From Rhizobium sp. 007 (GTDB lineage Bacteria; Pseudomonadota; Alphaproteobacteria; Rhizobiales; Rhizobiaceae): a DNA stretch of 64,000 nucleotides. The position numbers were made by a program, and so were the translations under genes. The number at the start of each line of letters is the position of its first letter. Position 1 is the stretch's first letter. The notes beneath the pieces were generated by a model. The model made no database searches, was not told the origin of the DNA, and saw only the letters and a program-made list of their open reading frames with translations. Shown here piece by piece: positions 17,304-26,298 of the stretch. The stretch is from the NCBI RefSeq assembly GCF_015353075.1, contig NZ_CP064188.1:1798001-1862000 (forward strand). Direction: 5' to 3'.

Positions 17304-17618
17304 TTACTTGGCGACTACATTTCCTTGGTAGTCGAGTGCGACCGATAACGATTTGCCGTCTTTGGTGGCGGACGCCATCCAGATCCCCTTGTCATCGAGC
17401 TTCAGGCCTTTGACATCGGTGTAACCTGCGTTCACGATGCGCTCCTTGGCCTGGGCTTCGGTAAAGCTGTTGGCACCTTCGACAGGCGCCGCCGGGTTCT
17501 TCGTGTCCGGGGTCGCTACTGCAGGGGTATTTCCGTTCGACGAGGGAGCGGGGGTTGTCTGGGCAAACGCCGAGAGCGCGGATGCCCCGAGGGCCGCCAC
17601 GAGAATGATGTTTTTCAT
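17304..17618 (-). CDS. Exported PepSY-like stress protein
   Basis: A 104-residue protein with a clear signal peptide (MKNIILVAALGASALSAFAQ, cleavage after AFA), then a Pro/Thr/Ala linker and a compact C-terminal domain with FTEAQAKERIVNAGYTDVKG and a repeated strand GIWMASATKDGKSLSVALDY, as in PepSY-type domains. ATG 17618 has AAGGAAA 9 bases upstream. It is the first gene of a two-gene unit with the 17M-like gene, preceded 47 bases upstream by a GGAAC-N18-TT promoter. Probably periplasmic; molecular role unknown. Confidence 0.78.
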   Translation of the reverse strand: MKNIILVAALGASALSAFAQTTPAPSSNGNTPAVATPDTKNPAAPVEGANSFTEAQAKERIVNAGYTDVKGLKLDDKGIWMASATKDGKSLSVALDYQGNVVAK

Positions 17619-17664
17619 CGGTGTTTCCTTTTTTGCGGACCTCATGTCCGATCCATGACCGGAG

Positions 17665-17689
17665 AACACCATGGTGCGCTTTAAGTTCC
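17665..17689 (-). promoter_or_regulatory. Candidate RpoE2/EcfG promoter
   Basis: On the minus strand GGAAC (17689-17685), 18 bases, then TT (17666-17665). This matches the S. meliloti RpoE2 consensus GGAAC-N18/19-TT. It lies 47 bases before ATG 17618 of the PepSY-like/17M stress operon. Confidence 0.7.
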
Positions 17690-17850
17690 AGCCGGCGCAG
17701 GTATGAGCTGGTTGCCGGCCGGAATTCCATTCTTCCGATTGATTGCATCCAGAGGCGAGCTCGAAAAATGCGCCTATCGTTGCTGAGCGGAACATCCCGC
17801 GACGCCCTACGCGGCGGGTTGGTGCCTTACCCCCACCATAGGAGAGCAGA

Positions 17851-18196
17851 ATGGCTGCAAAGACGCTAAACCGACCTGTTCGTCGACACGCTGAAGGACA
17901 TTTACTTCGCCGAGAAGCAAATCCTCAAAGCCTTGCCGAGGATGGCGCGCGCGGCGCAATCGGAGGAAGGCAAAGTGGGTTTCCTGAAGGGCATCATCGC
18001 CGAAAGCGAAGAGATCATCGAAGAGTTCAAGGGCTCTGCCGCACTCGACGCAGGATTGATCTCTGCGGCCCAGGCCGTCGAACATTACGAAATCGACCTC
18101 TACGGCACGCTGATCGCCTGGGCCAAGCAGCTGGGTCTGAAGGACGCGATCCCTCTCCTTCAGGCAAGCCTCGCTGAAGAGGAAGGTTTAATATGA
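17851..18196 (+). pseudogene. Frameshifted YciF/DUF892 ferritin-like gene
   Basis: The start MAAKTLN at 17851 is followed by a frame change of one base near 17873, after which the family sequence continues in the +2 frame: LFVDTLKDIYFAEKQILKAL and PRMARAAQSEE. The next part jumps to GIIAESEEIIEEFKGSAALD, omitting about 30 residues that family members have between these blocks, and the C-terminus stops early at LAEEEGLI. DUF892 proteins are stress-linked four-helix-bundle proteins. One frameshift, an internal deletion and a short tail make this copy inactive or at best a partial bundle. Confidence 0.78.
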
Positions 18197-18247
18197 CGAG
18201 TGTCGAGGAACTACCTCTAGGCGCGCCGCGCTTATTCTCGCCGCGAT

Positions 18248-18272
18248 GGAACACACGCCCTCCCCGGCAGTT
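18248..18272 (+). promoter_or_regulatory. Candidate RpoE2/EcfG promoter
   Basis: GGAAC at 18248-18252, 18 bases, TT at 18271-18272, then the DUF2934-like start at 18297. The segment from the spacer to the ribosome site (CCTCCCC, CAGTTCTCCT, ATGGAAGGAG) closely resembles the promoter region of the paralogous module at 58964-59013. Confidence 0.7.
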
Positions 18273-18296
18273 CTCCTCTCATGGAAGGAGATCATC

Positions 18297-18587
18297 ATGA
18301 TCAGCGGATCAAAAGGTGCCCGATGGGAGGGTGTCAATGAAAACGGAGGACGGCCTTTATGCCTGCGCGCCGGACAGAAGGAACGCCGGCAAGAGGGCAA
18401 AAGCGTTGAGCACTGGGGCCAGGCTTTACCGAAAATCGGTCAAGGCGCAGCCGGCGCCAACGCAGACGACCTTTCGAGGATGGACGCGCTTCGCGAAGCT
18501 GCGCGCAGGCACACCGACATGTTTCTCTCCGAGAGTACCAAGGATGTCGACCAACAGAAGGCGTCGCGAATTCGCAAACGGCCTTAA
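18297..18587 (+). pseudogene. Degenerate DUF2934-type protein, module copy 1
   Basis: An open frame of 96 residues with GGAG before ATG 18297. Its C-terminal half, DDLSRMDALREAARRHTDMF, is clearly homologous to the intact DUF2934 protein at 59261-59587 (DLPSLDALREAAREHTDAFL). The N-terminal DUF2934 core (RRRAHAIWEREGRPEG in the intact copy, ending at HW) is not present in this frame; the surviving piece is GKSVEHWGQA, and parts of the missing core read better in neighbouring frames. I therefore treat it as a gene damaged by compensating frameshifts that kept an open frame. It could still be expressed as an altered protein. Confidence 0.5.
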
Positions 18588-18605
18588 ACTCCAAGGATCT
18601 ATGCA

Positions 18606-18761
18606 ATGTTACTGACGACAAAAATCGCCGCCGCCTGCTGCGTTCTTCTCGCCCTTTCCTCTTGCGGGAACACTATCCGCGGCGTGGGGCGTGATGCTGC
18701 CAATACCGTGGATGCCACCCAAAGTGCCGGAAATCGGGTAGGCAGAGCAGCGGCGAATTGA
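18606..18761 (+). CDS. Entericidin-like small lipoprotein, module copy 1 (intact)
   Basis: A 51-residue lipoprotein. Residues 1-20 (MLLTTKIAAACCVLLALSSC) form a type II signal with lipobox LSSC, followed by GNTIRGVGRDAANTVDATQ as in EcnA/EcnB entericidins and a short amphipathic tail ending in GRAAAN. AAGGA lies 9 bases before ATG. It follows the degenerate DUF2934-type gene, in the same order as the second module at 59 kb, and would be driven by the RpoE2-type promoter at 18248. Entericidins are stress-induced membrane-active lipoproteins; a toxin role here is unproven. It is shorter than the default ORF threshold and easily missed. Confidence 0.8.
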   Translation: MLLTTKIAAACCVLLALSSCGNTIRGVGRDAANTVDATQSAGNRVGRAAAN

Positions 18762-19191
18762 GCGGCAAGCACAGTAAGCGCCCCGTTCTCGGCCATCCCT
18801 GGGCCAAATTCGCGGGCGGACTTTCCGTCGCTTGGCCAACGCTTGCGTCTCTAGGATCGGAAGAGCGCAAGGCCAGAAGCGGGACGGCTGACGAAGACCG
18901 CATCGGAGCTCACTCGAAGACCGTGAGCGCCGACGAGTGGCTTGTGCAACTCGTTGAAAGCCGAGGCTTCCCCTCGTTTTCAAGGATGTGTTTCGACATA
19001 GCGTTAGGCCCCACCGCGCGCTTTAAACATTGACGCCGGCGGCACTAACCTCTGCAATCGAACGAATGAGATATCCTGCCTCCGCCAGGGTCCATGTGCT
19101 CCTCCGAAAAGGGGTTATTCTTCCGTACCTACTCACTAAAGCGGCTCCTCTTCCGACCCGTGGAGCGGGACGGCAGCTATGCCTGGAAACG
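18762..19191. other. Intergenic region, no gene recognised
   Basis: About 430 bases between the entericidin gene and the LysR gene. No domain-bearing frame, repeat or RNA gene is apparent. Confidence 0.5.
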
Positions 19192-20136
19192 TCATGAGTT
19201 TGAGCGTTGGTTAGGGAGGCAGGCTATTTCGGACTTCAGCTCCTGACTTGTTGATCGTACCGCTTCCAGGAAGTTTCGCAGTGCTTTTCGCGCACCTCGT
19301 GGCTGCCATCCCATGGCCAGTTCCCAGGCCAGCTCTACAGGTGCGTCAATCAGTGGGATGAATGCTACACCAGCGATCTTCATCGTCGTCGCGCCCACGG
19401 GCACCAACGATACGCCGAGCCCAGCGGCGACCAAGCTCAAAATCGTATGCATCTGCCTCGCTTCCTGGACGATATTCGGTACGAAACCCGCCGTCCTGCA
19501 GGCGTTTGTAATCCTCCCATGAAGCGTCGGGCCTTGAGGGTGAGGAAACATAATGAAATCGTGTCCAGCCAGATCAGCAAGCCGGCAAAAGTTCGAAACA
19601 GCGAGCGGGTGATGTGATGGCGCTGCGACAACCAGCTTGTCCCGGTGTATCAGTTCCACCGCGAGGCCATCGACAGTCTTGATGGGCGGATGGAAGAAGC
19701 CAAGGTCGATATCACCGCCGGCAAGATCGGCCAGTTGCGCCTCCGTGGAACGTTCATAGAGGCGAATTGTCGTATCGGGCCAAACGTTGTGGAAGGCGCG
19801 AATGGCCCGAGGAAGCAGCCGATAGAGAGCTGCGGAGACAAAGGCGATGGAAATCTGGGCAAGGTCGTCTGAAGCCGCGCGGCGGGCCAAGCGAACCGCG
19901 TCTTCAGATTGCGCAATTGTTCGACGAGCCTCCTCCAGAAACACGCGACCCGCGGCAGTGAGGCTCACCATGCGTTGCGTCCGCTCGAATAGCGGAAATC
20001 CCAAACGCTCCTCAAGCCTTTTGATCGATTGGCTAAGCGGCGGTTGCGCCATGCCGAGCCGGGCAGCGGCGCGTCCGAAATGCAATTCTTCGGCCACGGC
20101 AATGAAATGCCGCATATGGAGCAAGCTGATCACCAT
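19192..20136 (-). CDS. LysR-family transcriptional regulator
   Basis: A 314-residue regulator. The N-terminus MRHFIAVAEELHFGRAAARL, with AQPPLSQSIKRLEERLGFPLF, is the canonical LysR helix-turn-helix, close to the BenM/CatM-like branch; the effector domain follows. It is divergent from the alpha/beta-hydrolase-like gene at 20257, and the shared 120-base spacer contains an 8-bp perfect inverted repeat with the LysR geometry at 20145-20171. It most likely controls that neighbour and itself. Confidence 0.9.
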   Translation of the reverse strand: MVISLLHMRHFIAVAEELHFGRAAARLGMAQPPLSQSIKRLEERLGFPLFERTQRMVSLTAAGRVFLEEARRTIAQSEDAVRLARRAASDDLAQISIAFVSAALYRLLPRAIRAFHNVWPDTTIRLYERSTEAQLADLAGGDIDLGFFHPPIKTVDGLAVELIHRDKLVVAAPSHHPLAVSNFCRLADLAGHDFIMFPHPQGPTLHGRITNACRTAGFVPNIVQEARQMHTILSLVAAGLGVSLVPVGATTMKIAGVAFIPLIDAPVELAWELAMGWQPRGARKALRNFLEAVRSTSQELKSEIACLPNQRSNS

Positions 20137-20144
20137 ATCAAGAG

Positions 20145-20171
20145 AATATCAATAAACACTGTTTTGATATT
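20145..20171. promoter_or_regulatory. Putative LysR operator (AATATCAA-N11-TTGATATT)
   Basis: A perfect 8-base inverted repeat with an 11-base spacer, in the divergent LysR/hydrolase region, 9 bases from the LysR start codon. A further ATATCAA half-site at 20136-20142 lies in direct repeat. The N11 spacing with T and A at the inner ends is typical of LysR recognition sites. Confidence 0.6.
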
Positions 20172-20256
20172 GGAAAAATTCGCCGGCAACAACGATTTAC
20201 GGTTCGATCCAGTCGAAGCCAGCCCATGGGCGGAAAACTATTTCGAAGGAGTGACC

Positions 20257-21330
20257 ATGCAAAAACTTGCTTTCTATTGCGCTGCCATCGCGACGACGTT
20301 CGGTGTTGTGCCTACATTCGCAGAAGTCGAACGCAAGGATTTCCGGGTAAATGCTGCACCTGATGTCGAACTGGCTATCCGGGAGGTCTGGAAGACAGAG
20401 GCAGAACGCAACGGGCCTCCCATCGTCCTTGTCCATGGAGCACGGGTGCCGGGTATTGCCTCCTTCGATTTGCCGGTCGAAGGAGGATCACTGGCTGCGG
20501 ACTTGGCAACGAGAGGATATCAGGTGTTCATCGTGGACGCCCGTGGCTACGGCAGATCGGACCGTCCCGGACAGGATGGTCCACCGGAAGGCCGGCCGCT
20601 GACCCATTCCAACGAAGTCGCCCGCGACATCGATGCTGCGGTCGAGGCTATCCGGGATAGGACTGACAGTCGGCAAGTCGGGTTGCTCGGCTGGGCCACC
20701 GGCGGACATTGGGCTGGCATGTACGCATCTCTTTTCCCGGAAAAGGTCAGCCACCTGGTCGTCTATAACTCGCTTTACGGCGCAACCTCTGGACATCCGA
20801 CACTTGGATCGGACAGCGAGACCGCCGACCCGAATGATCACCGCCGCTTCAACATTGCGAAGTTCGGGGCCTACCGATTGAACACGGCTGCTTCACTCAT
20901 GCCCTCCTGGGACAAATCCATTCCTGTGGACGCCAAGGAAAGCTGGCGTGATCCGGCAGTGGTCGAAGCCTACCAACAGGCGGCGCTGGCGTCCGATCAG
21001 ACATCTGGCGATCGGAAGCCAGCTGCATTCCGCTCCCCTTCCGGGGCAATGGAAGACAGCTTCTATCTTGCCTCCAGCAGGCAGCTTTGGGACGCTGCAT
21101 CGATTACCGCACGCGTGCTGATCATCCGTTCTGAGAACGACTTTTGGAGCCGTCCTGATGACGTAACGACGCTTGAAGGTCACCTCGTCAATGCGGCCCG
21201 TGTCCGTAGCGTAACGATTCCGGGCGCCACGCATTATGTCCACCTCGATCGTTCCGAGCGTGGCCGTTCGCAATTCATCACAGAAGTGGTGAGATTGCTC
21301 TCGGAATCCGACAACACCGCAAGCCGGTGA
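20257..21330 (+). CDS. Exported alpha/beta-hydrolase-fold protein lacking the nucleophile serine
   Basis: A 357-residue protein with a signal peptide (MQKLAFYCAAIATTFGVVPT, cleavage near FAE). The fold is clear: oxyanion strand PPIVLVHGARVPG near residue 55, FIVDARGYGRSDRP near 91, and a C-terminal acid/His region (RSENDFWSRPDD, PGATHYVHLDRS). At the nucleophile elbow, where GxSxG is expected, it reads GWATG (Ala147), so the usual serine is absent. The start at 20257 has GAAGGAG directly upstream; the longer frame from 20029 overlaps the LysR gene. It may be a non-hydrolytic binder or use an unusual nucleophile (Thr148). Regulated, by position, by the divergent LysR. Confidence 0.82.
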   Translation: MQKLAFYCAAIATTFGVVPTFAEVERKDFRVNAAPDVELAIREVWKTEAERNGPPIVLVHGARVPGIASFDLPVEGGSLAADLATRGYQVFIVDARGYGRSDRPGQDGPPEGRPLTHSNEVARDIDAAVEAIRDRTDSRQVGLLGWATGGHWAGMYASLFPEKVSHLVVYNSLYGATSGHPTLGSDSETADPNDHRRFNIAKFGAYRLNTAASLMPSWDKSIPVDAKESWRDPAVVEAYQQAALASDQTSGDRKPAAFRSPSGAMEDSFYLASSRQLWDAASITARVLIIRSENDFWSRPDDVTTLEGHLVNAARVRSVTIPGATHYVHLDRSERGRSQFITEVVRLLSESDNTASR

Positions 21331-21425
21331 GCTCATGTTCAACCGATGGTCACTTCTCTGACTCAAGGAGCCTCTAGGCAGCGGCGGCTCAAGACCTCGT
21401 GCACGGCGGTTCCGTGTTGCCTGCG

Positions 21426-23624
21426 CTAAGCGGTGTCTGGAAGGCCGCCGATCAGTTTGTCAATTGTGATCGGATAGTGCCGGACCCTGACGCCGGTCGC
21501 GTTGTAGATGGCGTTGGCGATTGCGGCGGAGACACCGCACAGGCCGAGCTCGCCGACCCCTTTCGCCTTCATCGGTGACGACATCGGATCCGTCTCGTCC
21601 ATGAAAATAACGTCCTGATGAGGGATGTCGGCATGCACTGGTACCTCATAGCCGGCAAGATCGTGATTGACGAAGAAGCCGCGGCGCGCGTCCACCGCGA
21701 GCTCCTCCGAAAGAGCCCCGCCCGCCCCCATGGTCATCGCGCCGATCACTTGGCTGCGCGCGGTAATCGGATTGAGAATGCGTCCCGCCGCGCACACCGC
21801 CAGCATCCGTCTGATGCGCGTTTCTCCCGTGGCGACGTCCACGCCGACCTCGACGAAGTGCGCGCCGAAGGTCGATTGTTGGTGCGTTTCGGAAAGCTTG
21901 CCCCATTGGATCGTATCTTCACCAACCAGTCCCTCGGCGCCCGCTGCCTCTGCGAGTGACACCGACCGGTTGCCGGAGCGGACCTCGCCGTTTTCGAAGA
22001 CGACATCCTCGGAATTGAAACCAAGTTTCTGCGCAATGGCTTCCCTCAGCTTCACGCAGGCTGCGTAAACACCCGCCGTCGAGCAGTTGCCCCCGAACTG
22101 CCCGCCGGAACCGGCGGACACCGGAAAGCGGGAGTCGCCAAGCCGGACCGCGACCTTGTCGACGGTGACGCCCATCATCTCGGCCGCAGTCTGCGCGATG
22201 ATGGTGTAACTGCCCGTTCCAATATCGGTCATGTCGGTTTCGACGGTAACGACCCCTTCCCGGGCGAGGCGGACGCGTGCTCCGGAAGGAAGCAGCAGGT
22301 TGTTGCGGAAGGCGGCTGCGACGCCAATGCCGATCAGCCAGTTGCCCTCACGCTTCGACCCCGGTCTTCCTCGCGCGCTCCACCCGAACCGCTCGGAGCC
22401 GAGCTTCAGACATCCGACGAGATCGCGGTGCGAGAACGGCCGCTCGGGCTTCTCGGGATCGACCTGGGTGTCATTGATAATCCTAAATTGCACGGGATTG
22501 AGACCGAGCTTCTCGGCCATCTCGTCGATGGCGATCTCCAGCGCCATCAAGCCAGGCGCTTCGCCTGGAGCACGCATCGCGTTGCCCTCGGGAAGGTCGA
22601 GCGTCGCCAGCCGCATCGCCGTCATGCGGTTCGCGCCGGCGTAGAGCAACCTGGTCTGATTGACGGCCGTCTCGAGCTGTCCGCCTTTCAGATCGCCTGA
22701 CCAGCTTTCATGGGCGATCGCGGTGATCTTGCCGTCGCGTTCCGCTCCGATGCGGATGCGCTGGATGGTCGCCGGGCGGTGGGTTGTGTTGTTCATCATG
22801 AACGGACGCGGCAGCGCCACTTTGACAGGTCGCTTCGCAGCCTTTGCTCCAAACGCGGCAAGGACGGCGTCGGCACGAAGAAATAACTTGCCTCCAAACC
22901 CGCCGCCGATGAATGGCGACATCAGATGAATTTTCTCCTTTTCCACGTCGAGGGTGGTCGCCAGGTCTGACCGCCACCAGTCTATCATCTGGCTCGAGGT
23001 CCAGACTGTTAGCTCGTCGCCATCCCAGGCTGCGATGGAGGCATGCGGCTCCATCATCGCGTGGGACTGGTCCGGCGTCGTGTAGGTTTCGTCGAAAGTG
23101 ATCGGAGCCGTCCTGAAAGCCGCATCGAAGTCGCCGGCAGCTGAGTCCGGCTGCTGGGACTCGTCCGGCTTCACCGCCGATTCCTTCGCCTCTCTGAGGT
23201 CGAAGGCGCCCTTCTCTTCGGCATAGTCGACTATTACCAGTGCTGCGGCTGCGCGGGCTTGTTCGAAGGTTTCGGCCACGACGACGGCGATCGCCTGGTG
23301 GTAATGCTGGATTTCGTCACCGCCGAAGAGCTTGGCGGTGTTAAACTTGCCCTTCTTCCGTTCGCCGACTTCAGGCGCGGTCACAACGGCGATGACGCCT
23401 GGCGCCTTTTTTGCGGCAGAGACGTCCATGGATTTGATGCGGCCCTTGGCGACAGCCGCGCCCACGGGATAGCCGTAGGCGTACGGCACCTTGGCATCGT
23501 GCCATTCGTAGGCGTACATCGCCCGGCCTGTCGTCTTGAGCTGGCCGTCGATGCGGTGGATCGGCTGGCCGACGACCTTGAGCTGGTCGATCGGGTTCGT
23601 AGTTGCTGGCGTATCGAACTGCAT
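21426..23624 (-). CDS. paoC: Periplasmic aldehyde oxidoreductase, molybdenum-binding subunit
   Basis: A 732-residue protein of the xanthine oxidase family (PaoC/YagR-like). It starts with VVGQPIHRIDGQLKTTGRAM, includes the molybdopterin-binding stretches PFIGGGFGGKLFLRADAVLA near residue 240 and MRAPGEAPG near residue 350, and ends with KGVGELGLCGVSAAIANAIY, which carries the catalytic Glu. ATG 23624 follows the paoB stop by two bases; the frame could run to 23783 but that part overlaps paoB in another frame. With paoB and paoA it forms a heterotrimeric enzyme that oxidises aromatic aldehydes. A paoD/XdhC-type cofactor-insertion chaperone gene is not found downstream. Confidence 0.9.
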   Translation of the reverse strand: MQFDTPATTNPIDQLKVVGQPIHRIDGQLKTTGRAMYAYEWHDAKVPYAYGYPVGAAVAKGRIKSMDVSAAKKAPGVIAVVTAPEVGERKKGKFNTAKLFGGDEIQHYHQAIAVVVAETFEQARAAAALVIVDYAEEKGAFDLREAKESAVKPDESQQPDSAAGDFDAAFRTAPITFDETYTTPDQSHAMMEPHASIAAWDGDELTVWTSSQMIDWWRSDLATTLDVEKEKIHLMSPFIGGGFGGKLFLRADAVLAAFGAKAAKRPVKVALPRPFMMNNTTHRPATIQRIRIGAERDGKITAIAHESWSGDLKGGQLETAVNQTRLLYAGANRMTAMRLATLDLPEGNAMRAPGEAPGLMALEIAIDEMAEKLGLNPVQFRIINDTQVDPEKPERPFSHRDLVGCLKLGSERFGWSARGRPGSKREGNWLIGIGVAAAFRNNLLLPSGARVRLAREGVVTVETDMTDIGTGSYTIIAQTAAEMMGVTVDKVAVRLGDSRFPVSAGSGGQFGGNCSTAGVYAACVKLREAIAQKLGFNSEDVVFENGEVRSGNRSVSLAEAAGAEGLVGEDTIQWGKLSETHQQSTFGAHFVEVGVDVATGETRIRRMLAVCAAGRILNPITARSQVIGAMTMGAGGALSEELAVDARRGFFVNHDLAGYEVPVHADIPHQDVIFMDETDPMSSPMKAKGVGELGLCGVSAAIANAIYNATGVRVRHYPITIDKLIGGLPDTA

Positions 23625-23626
23625 GG

Positions 23627-24577
23627 CTACCCCCTGGCTTGCGAGATGACCGCTGCGAGCGTGCGCTCGACCAGGTCGACCTTGAAACGGTTCTGTTCGG
23701 TAGGACGGGCGTCCGCGAGAAGGACACCAGCGGCGGCGCGGGCCCCTTTTGGCAGCTCGGCTTCGGCCGCCTCGACGCGCCAAGGCTTATGGGCAACGCC
23801 ACCGACGGCGACGCGACCGGTCCCATCAGGTTGGATAACCGCGCCCACGGAAACGAGTGCGAAGGCGTAGGAGGCGCGATCGCGGACCTTCCTGTAGATG
23901 TGACGCCCCCCGATCGGCGGTGGGAGAATGACCCCTGTGATGAACTCGCCGCGTTCGAGAACCGTCTCGATATGCGGGGTGTTGCCCGGCAGGCGGTGGA
24001 AGTCGGCGATGGGGATGGAACGCTGGCTGCCGTCTGCCTTTACCGTTTCGACCACGGCATCCAGCGCTCGCATGGCGATCGCCATGTCGCTCGGATGGGT
24101 GGCGATGCAGGCGTCGCTCGTGCCGACGACGGCGTGCTGGCGGGTGAAGCCGCCGATGGCCGAACAGCCGCTGCCTGGCTGACGCTTGTTGCACGGCTGG
24201 TTCGGGTCGTAGAAGTACGGACAGCGCGTGCGCTGCAAGAGGTTCCCCGCCGTCGTCGCCTTGTTGCGGAGTTGACCGGAAGCGCCCGCGACGAGCGCTC
24301 GGGACAGGAGCTCGTAATCTCGACGAACGGTTTCGTGTGCCGCAAGGTCCGTGTTGCGAACCAGGGCTCCGATACGCAGTCCGCCCTCCGAAGTGGGTTC
24401 AATCTTGTCCAATCCGAGGCCGTTCACGTCGATCAGATGCGTCGGCGTCTCGATCTCGAGCTTCATGAGGTCGAGAAGGTTAGTGCCCCCGGCGATAAAC
24501 TTCGCTTCCGGATTGGAGGCGGCCGCTTGGGCCGCGGCCTCGACGGACGAGGCCCGTTCGTAGGTGAAGGCTCTCAT
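23627..24577 (-). CDS. paoB: Periplasmic aldehyde oxidoreductase, FAD-binding subunit
   Basis: A 316-residue subunit starting [18 protein letters not shown]-binding motifs are [17 protein letters not shown] near residue 30 and [18 protein letters not shown] near residue 106; the latter stretch, followed by [12 protein letters not shown], provides the cysteines that hold an additional iron-sulphur cluster in E. coli PaoB. The start codon overlaps the paoA stop (ATGA). The longer frame to 24790 lies within paoA and is not coding. Confidence 0.9.
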   Translation of the reverse strand: MRAFTYERASSVEAAAQAAASNPEAKFIAGGTNLLDLMKLEIETPTHLIDVNGLGLDKIEPTSEGGLRIGALVRNTDLAAHETVRRDYELLSRALVAGASGQLRNKATTAGNLLQRTRCPYFYDPNQPCNKRQPGSGCSAIGGFTRQHAVVGTSDACIATHPSDMAIAMRALDAVVETVKADGSQRSIPIADFHRLPGNTPHIETVLERGEFITGVILPPPIGGRHIYRKVRDRASYAFALVSVGAVIQPDGTGRVAVGGVAHKPWRVEAAEAELPKGARAAAGVLLADARPTEQNRFKVDLVERTLAAVISQARG

Positions 24578-25212
24578 GCTTTTGTCCCCGCGACCTCGAC
24601 GATGGCGTCGACAATGTTGGAATAGGCGCCGCAACGACAGATATTGCCGCTCATGCGCTCGCGGATCTCGGCCGGGGTGACAGCCACCTTGGCGGTTAGG
24701 TCGCCAGTGACGTGACTCGGGATGTTCGCCTTGATCTCCTCTAGCACCGCCAGGGAGGAACAGATCTGCCCAGGCGTGCAATAGCCGCACTGAAATCCGT
24801 CGTGCTTGACGAAGGCCGCCTGCATCGGGTGGAGATCGCCTGGCTTTCCGAGACCTTCGATCGTCGTAATCTGGTCGCCTTCATGCATGACGGCAAGCGT
24901 CAAACACGAGATGACGCGACGGCCGTCGACCATGACTGTGCACGCGCCGCACTGACCGTGGTCGCATCCCTTCTTCGTACCCGTCAGATGGAGGTGTTCG
25001 CGCAGCGCGTCGAGGAGCGTTGTTCTATTGTCAACGTCGAGATCACGCCTCTCGCCGTTGACGGTGAAGGACATCTTCGTTGTGTAGTGCATTGCGGTTT
25101 CCGCAGATTGTGCCGCCGCTCCCCCGGCTGCAACGCCGGTGACCGCGACGGTCGCGGCAGACGAGATAAGTAAATCCCGACGGGAGATTTCGAGTTGAAT
25201 GGGGTTATGCAT
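24574..25212 (-). CDS. paoA: Periplasmic aldehyde oxidoreductase, [2Fe-2S] subunit with Tat signal
   Basis: A 212-residue subunit with a twin-arginine signal ([20 protein letters not shown]), consistent with export of the folded complex. Two 2Fe-2S sites are complete: CDHGQCGAC plus SCLTL for the plant-type cluster, and CGYCTPGQ with CRCG for the second. ATG 25212 has GGAG 6 bases upstream; the GTG at 25224 is the alternative. First gene of paoABC. PaoABC-type enzymes detoxify aldehydes in the periplasm. Confidence 0.9.
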   Translation of the reverse strand: MHNPIQLEISRRDLLISSAATVAVTGVAAGGAAAQSAETAMHYTTKMSFTVNGERRDLDVDNRTTLLDALREHLHLTGTKKGCDHGQCGACTVMVDGRRVISCLTLAVMHEGDQITTIEGLGKPGDLHPMQAAFVKHDGFQCGYCTPGQICSSLAVLEEIKANIPSHVTGDLTAKVAVTPAEIRERMSGNICRCGAYSNIVDAIVEVAGTKA

Positions 25213-25587
25213 GTGCAGCTCCACTTCACGCTCATTGCATGGGGGCGCGTCCAGTCGATCCGGTAAAGGCGCCAGCAGGCTAGATAGAGCAGAAACGAGC
25301 GATGATTAGGCCTTCCTGCTGCATACTCTTATCGATCTGATTCATGAATGGCATTCCGACAGGCTAGTGCAAGGTTATGCCGGCCATGCATCCTTTGTCA
25401 CACAGCGCTTCGCGCGCAATTGCCTGTCACTTTGAAGTGGGCGCGGCCGAAAGGGCAGCGGAACTGCTCGAAAGTGAATCCGGAGCCTCGCGGGATCGAG
25501 GTGAAGTTTGGGATCCAGACGACTTTCCGCCCGAAGTCCAGTTTCAGTTTACAAATTGTGCACGTAAAGAGTTTAGGTGCGCACCAA

Positions 25588-25910
25588 CCGATGAGGCGCA
25601 GCGCCGCATTCGACCTTCACCAATCGACAGAGCGCTTTTATCATTGCGTCTTGCCGACCCTGACCCTCTACAGCCCGAAATCGCACCGGATCAGAGTGCT
25701 GCGTTCTCAAGCCGAGAGCACCGATGCGCGGCTGGTCGCGGCCTGGCCGCGCGACACTCGCTTTGCCGCCGCTGCTTCGAGCCGTTGTCACGGGCTTATG
25801 TCGAGGCGCGCTACTCCTCGAAATACACGGTCAGCAATGATGAACTGCAATGGCTTGTCGCGCGGGTGAAGGACCTGCAGACGCTTGCGGAGACGATTCT
25901 GCAAAGTGCG
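25588..25910 (+). pseudogene. HEPN-domain protein fragment (frameshifted)
   Basis: Two consecutive blocks of a HEPN domain lie in different frames. AAFDLHQSTERFYHCVLPTL and TLYSPKSHRIRVLRSQAES are in frame 1 from 25603; from about 25770, RRCFEPLSRAYVEARYSSKY followed by ELQWLVARVKDLQ is in frame 3. Together they match the C-terminal HEPN half of nucleotidyltransferase-HEPN fusion proteins; the nucleotidyltransferase half is missing upstream. Such proteins are related to toxin-antitoxin (MNT/HEPN) pairs. This copy is a remnant. Confidence 0.65.
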
Positions 25911-26298
25911 CCTCGGCGCCTGAAGCCAAATCTCCGCTTTGGTGTTTTGCGGTCCTCAGGTCGGCCAGACGAACACCTGAGGCGACCCTCCTTTTGCGTC
26001 TTCGGTCTCGCCAGGGAGATACGGATAGCGAACGATACTCTTCGTCTGGATCCAATCGTAGCTCGTGGACGCACCGTCTCGTTTGCCGTCCCATAGGCTT
26101 CAACGGCTCCCAGAGCTCAACGAGCAGGATGTTAGGCATTCACGCACACGCTGCAATTCAGCCTCTCGTTTCATGACCGCCGAAGGGAAGTACGCATCAA
26201 ATCAGTGGATTGACGCCGTTGAACCCGTTCCCTCTCTACCCTTTTGCGAAGCTGATGTGTCAAGGTGGATAGGAAACATTCAAAAGGAACCATCTTAC
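25911..26298. other. Intergenic region before the HU gene
   Basis: About 390 bases. The HEPN frame runs on without recognisable sequence. The HU gene promoter should be near its end, but no consensus is obvious. Confidence 0.45.

Noticed and set aside
17793..17825. GGAAC before the YciF-like pseudogene as an RpoE2 promoter
   Set aside because: No TT at 18-19 bases; the next TT is 25 bases away.
25377..26096. 239-residue plus frame as an intact gene
   Set aside because: Only its middle (25770-25905) resembles a known domain, and the domain's first half is in another frame, so it is treated as a pseudogene.
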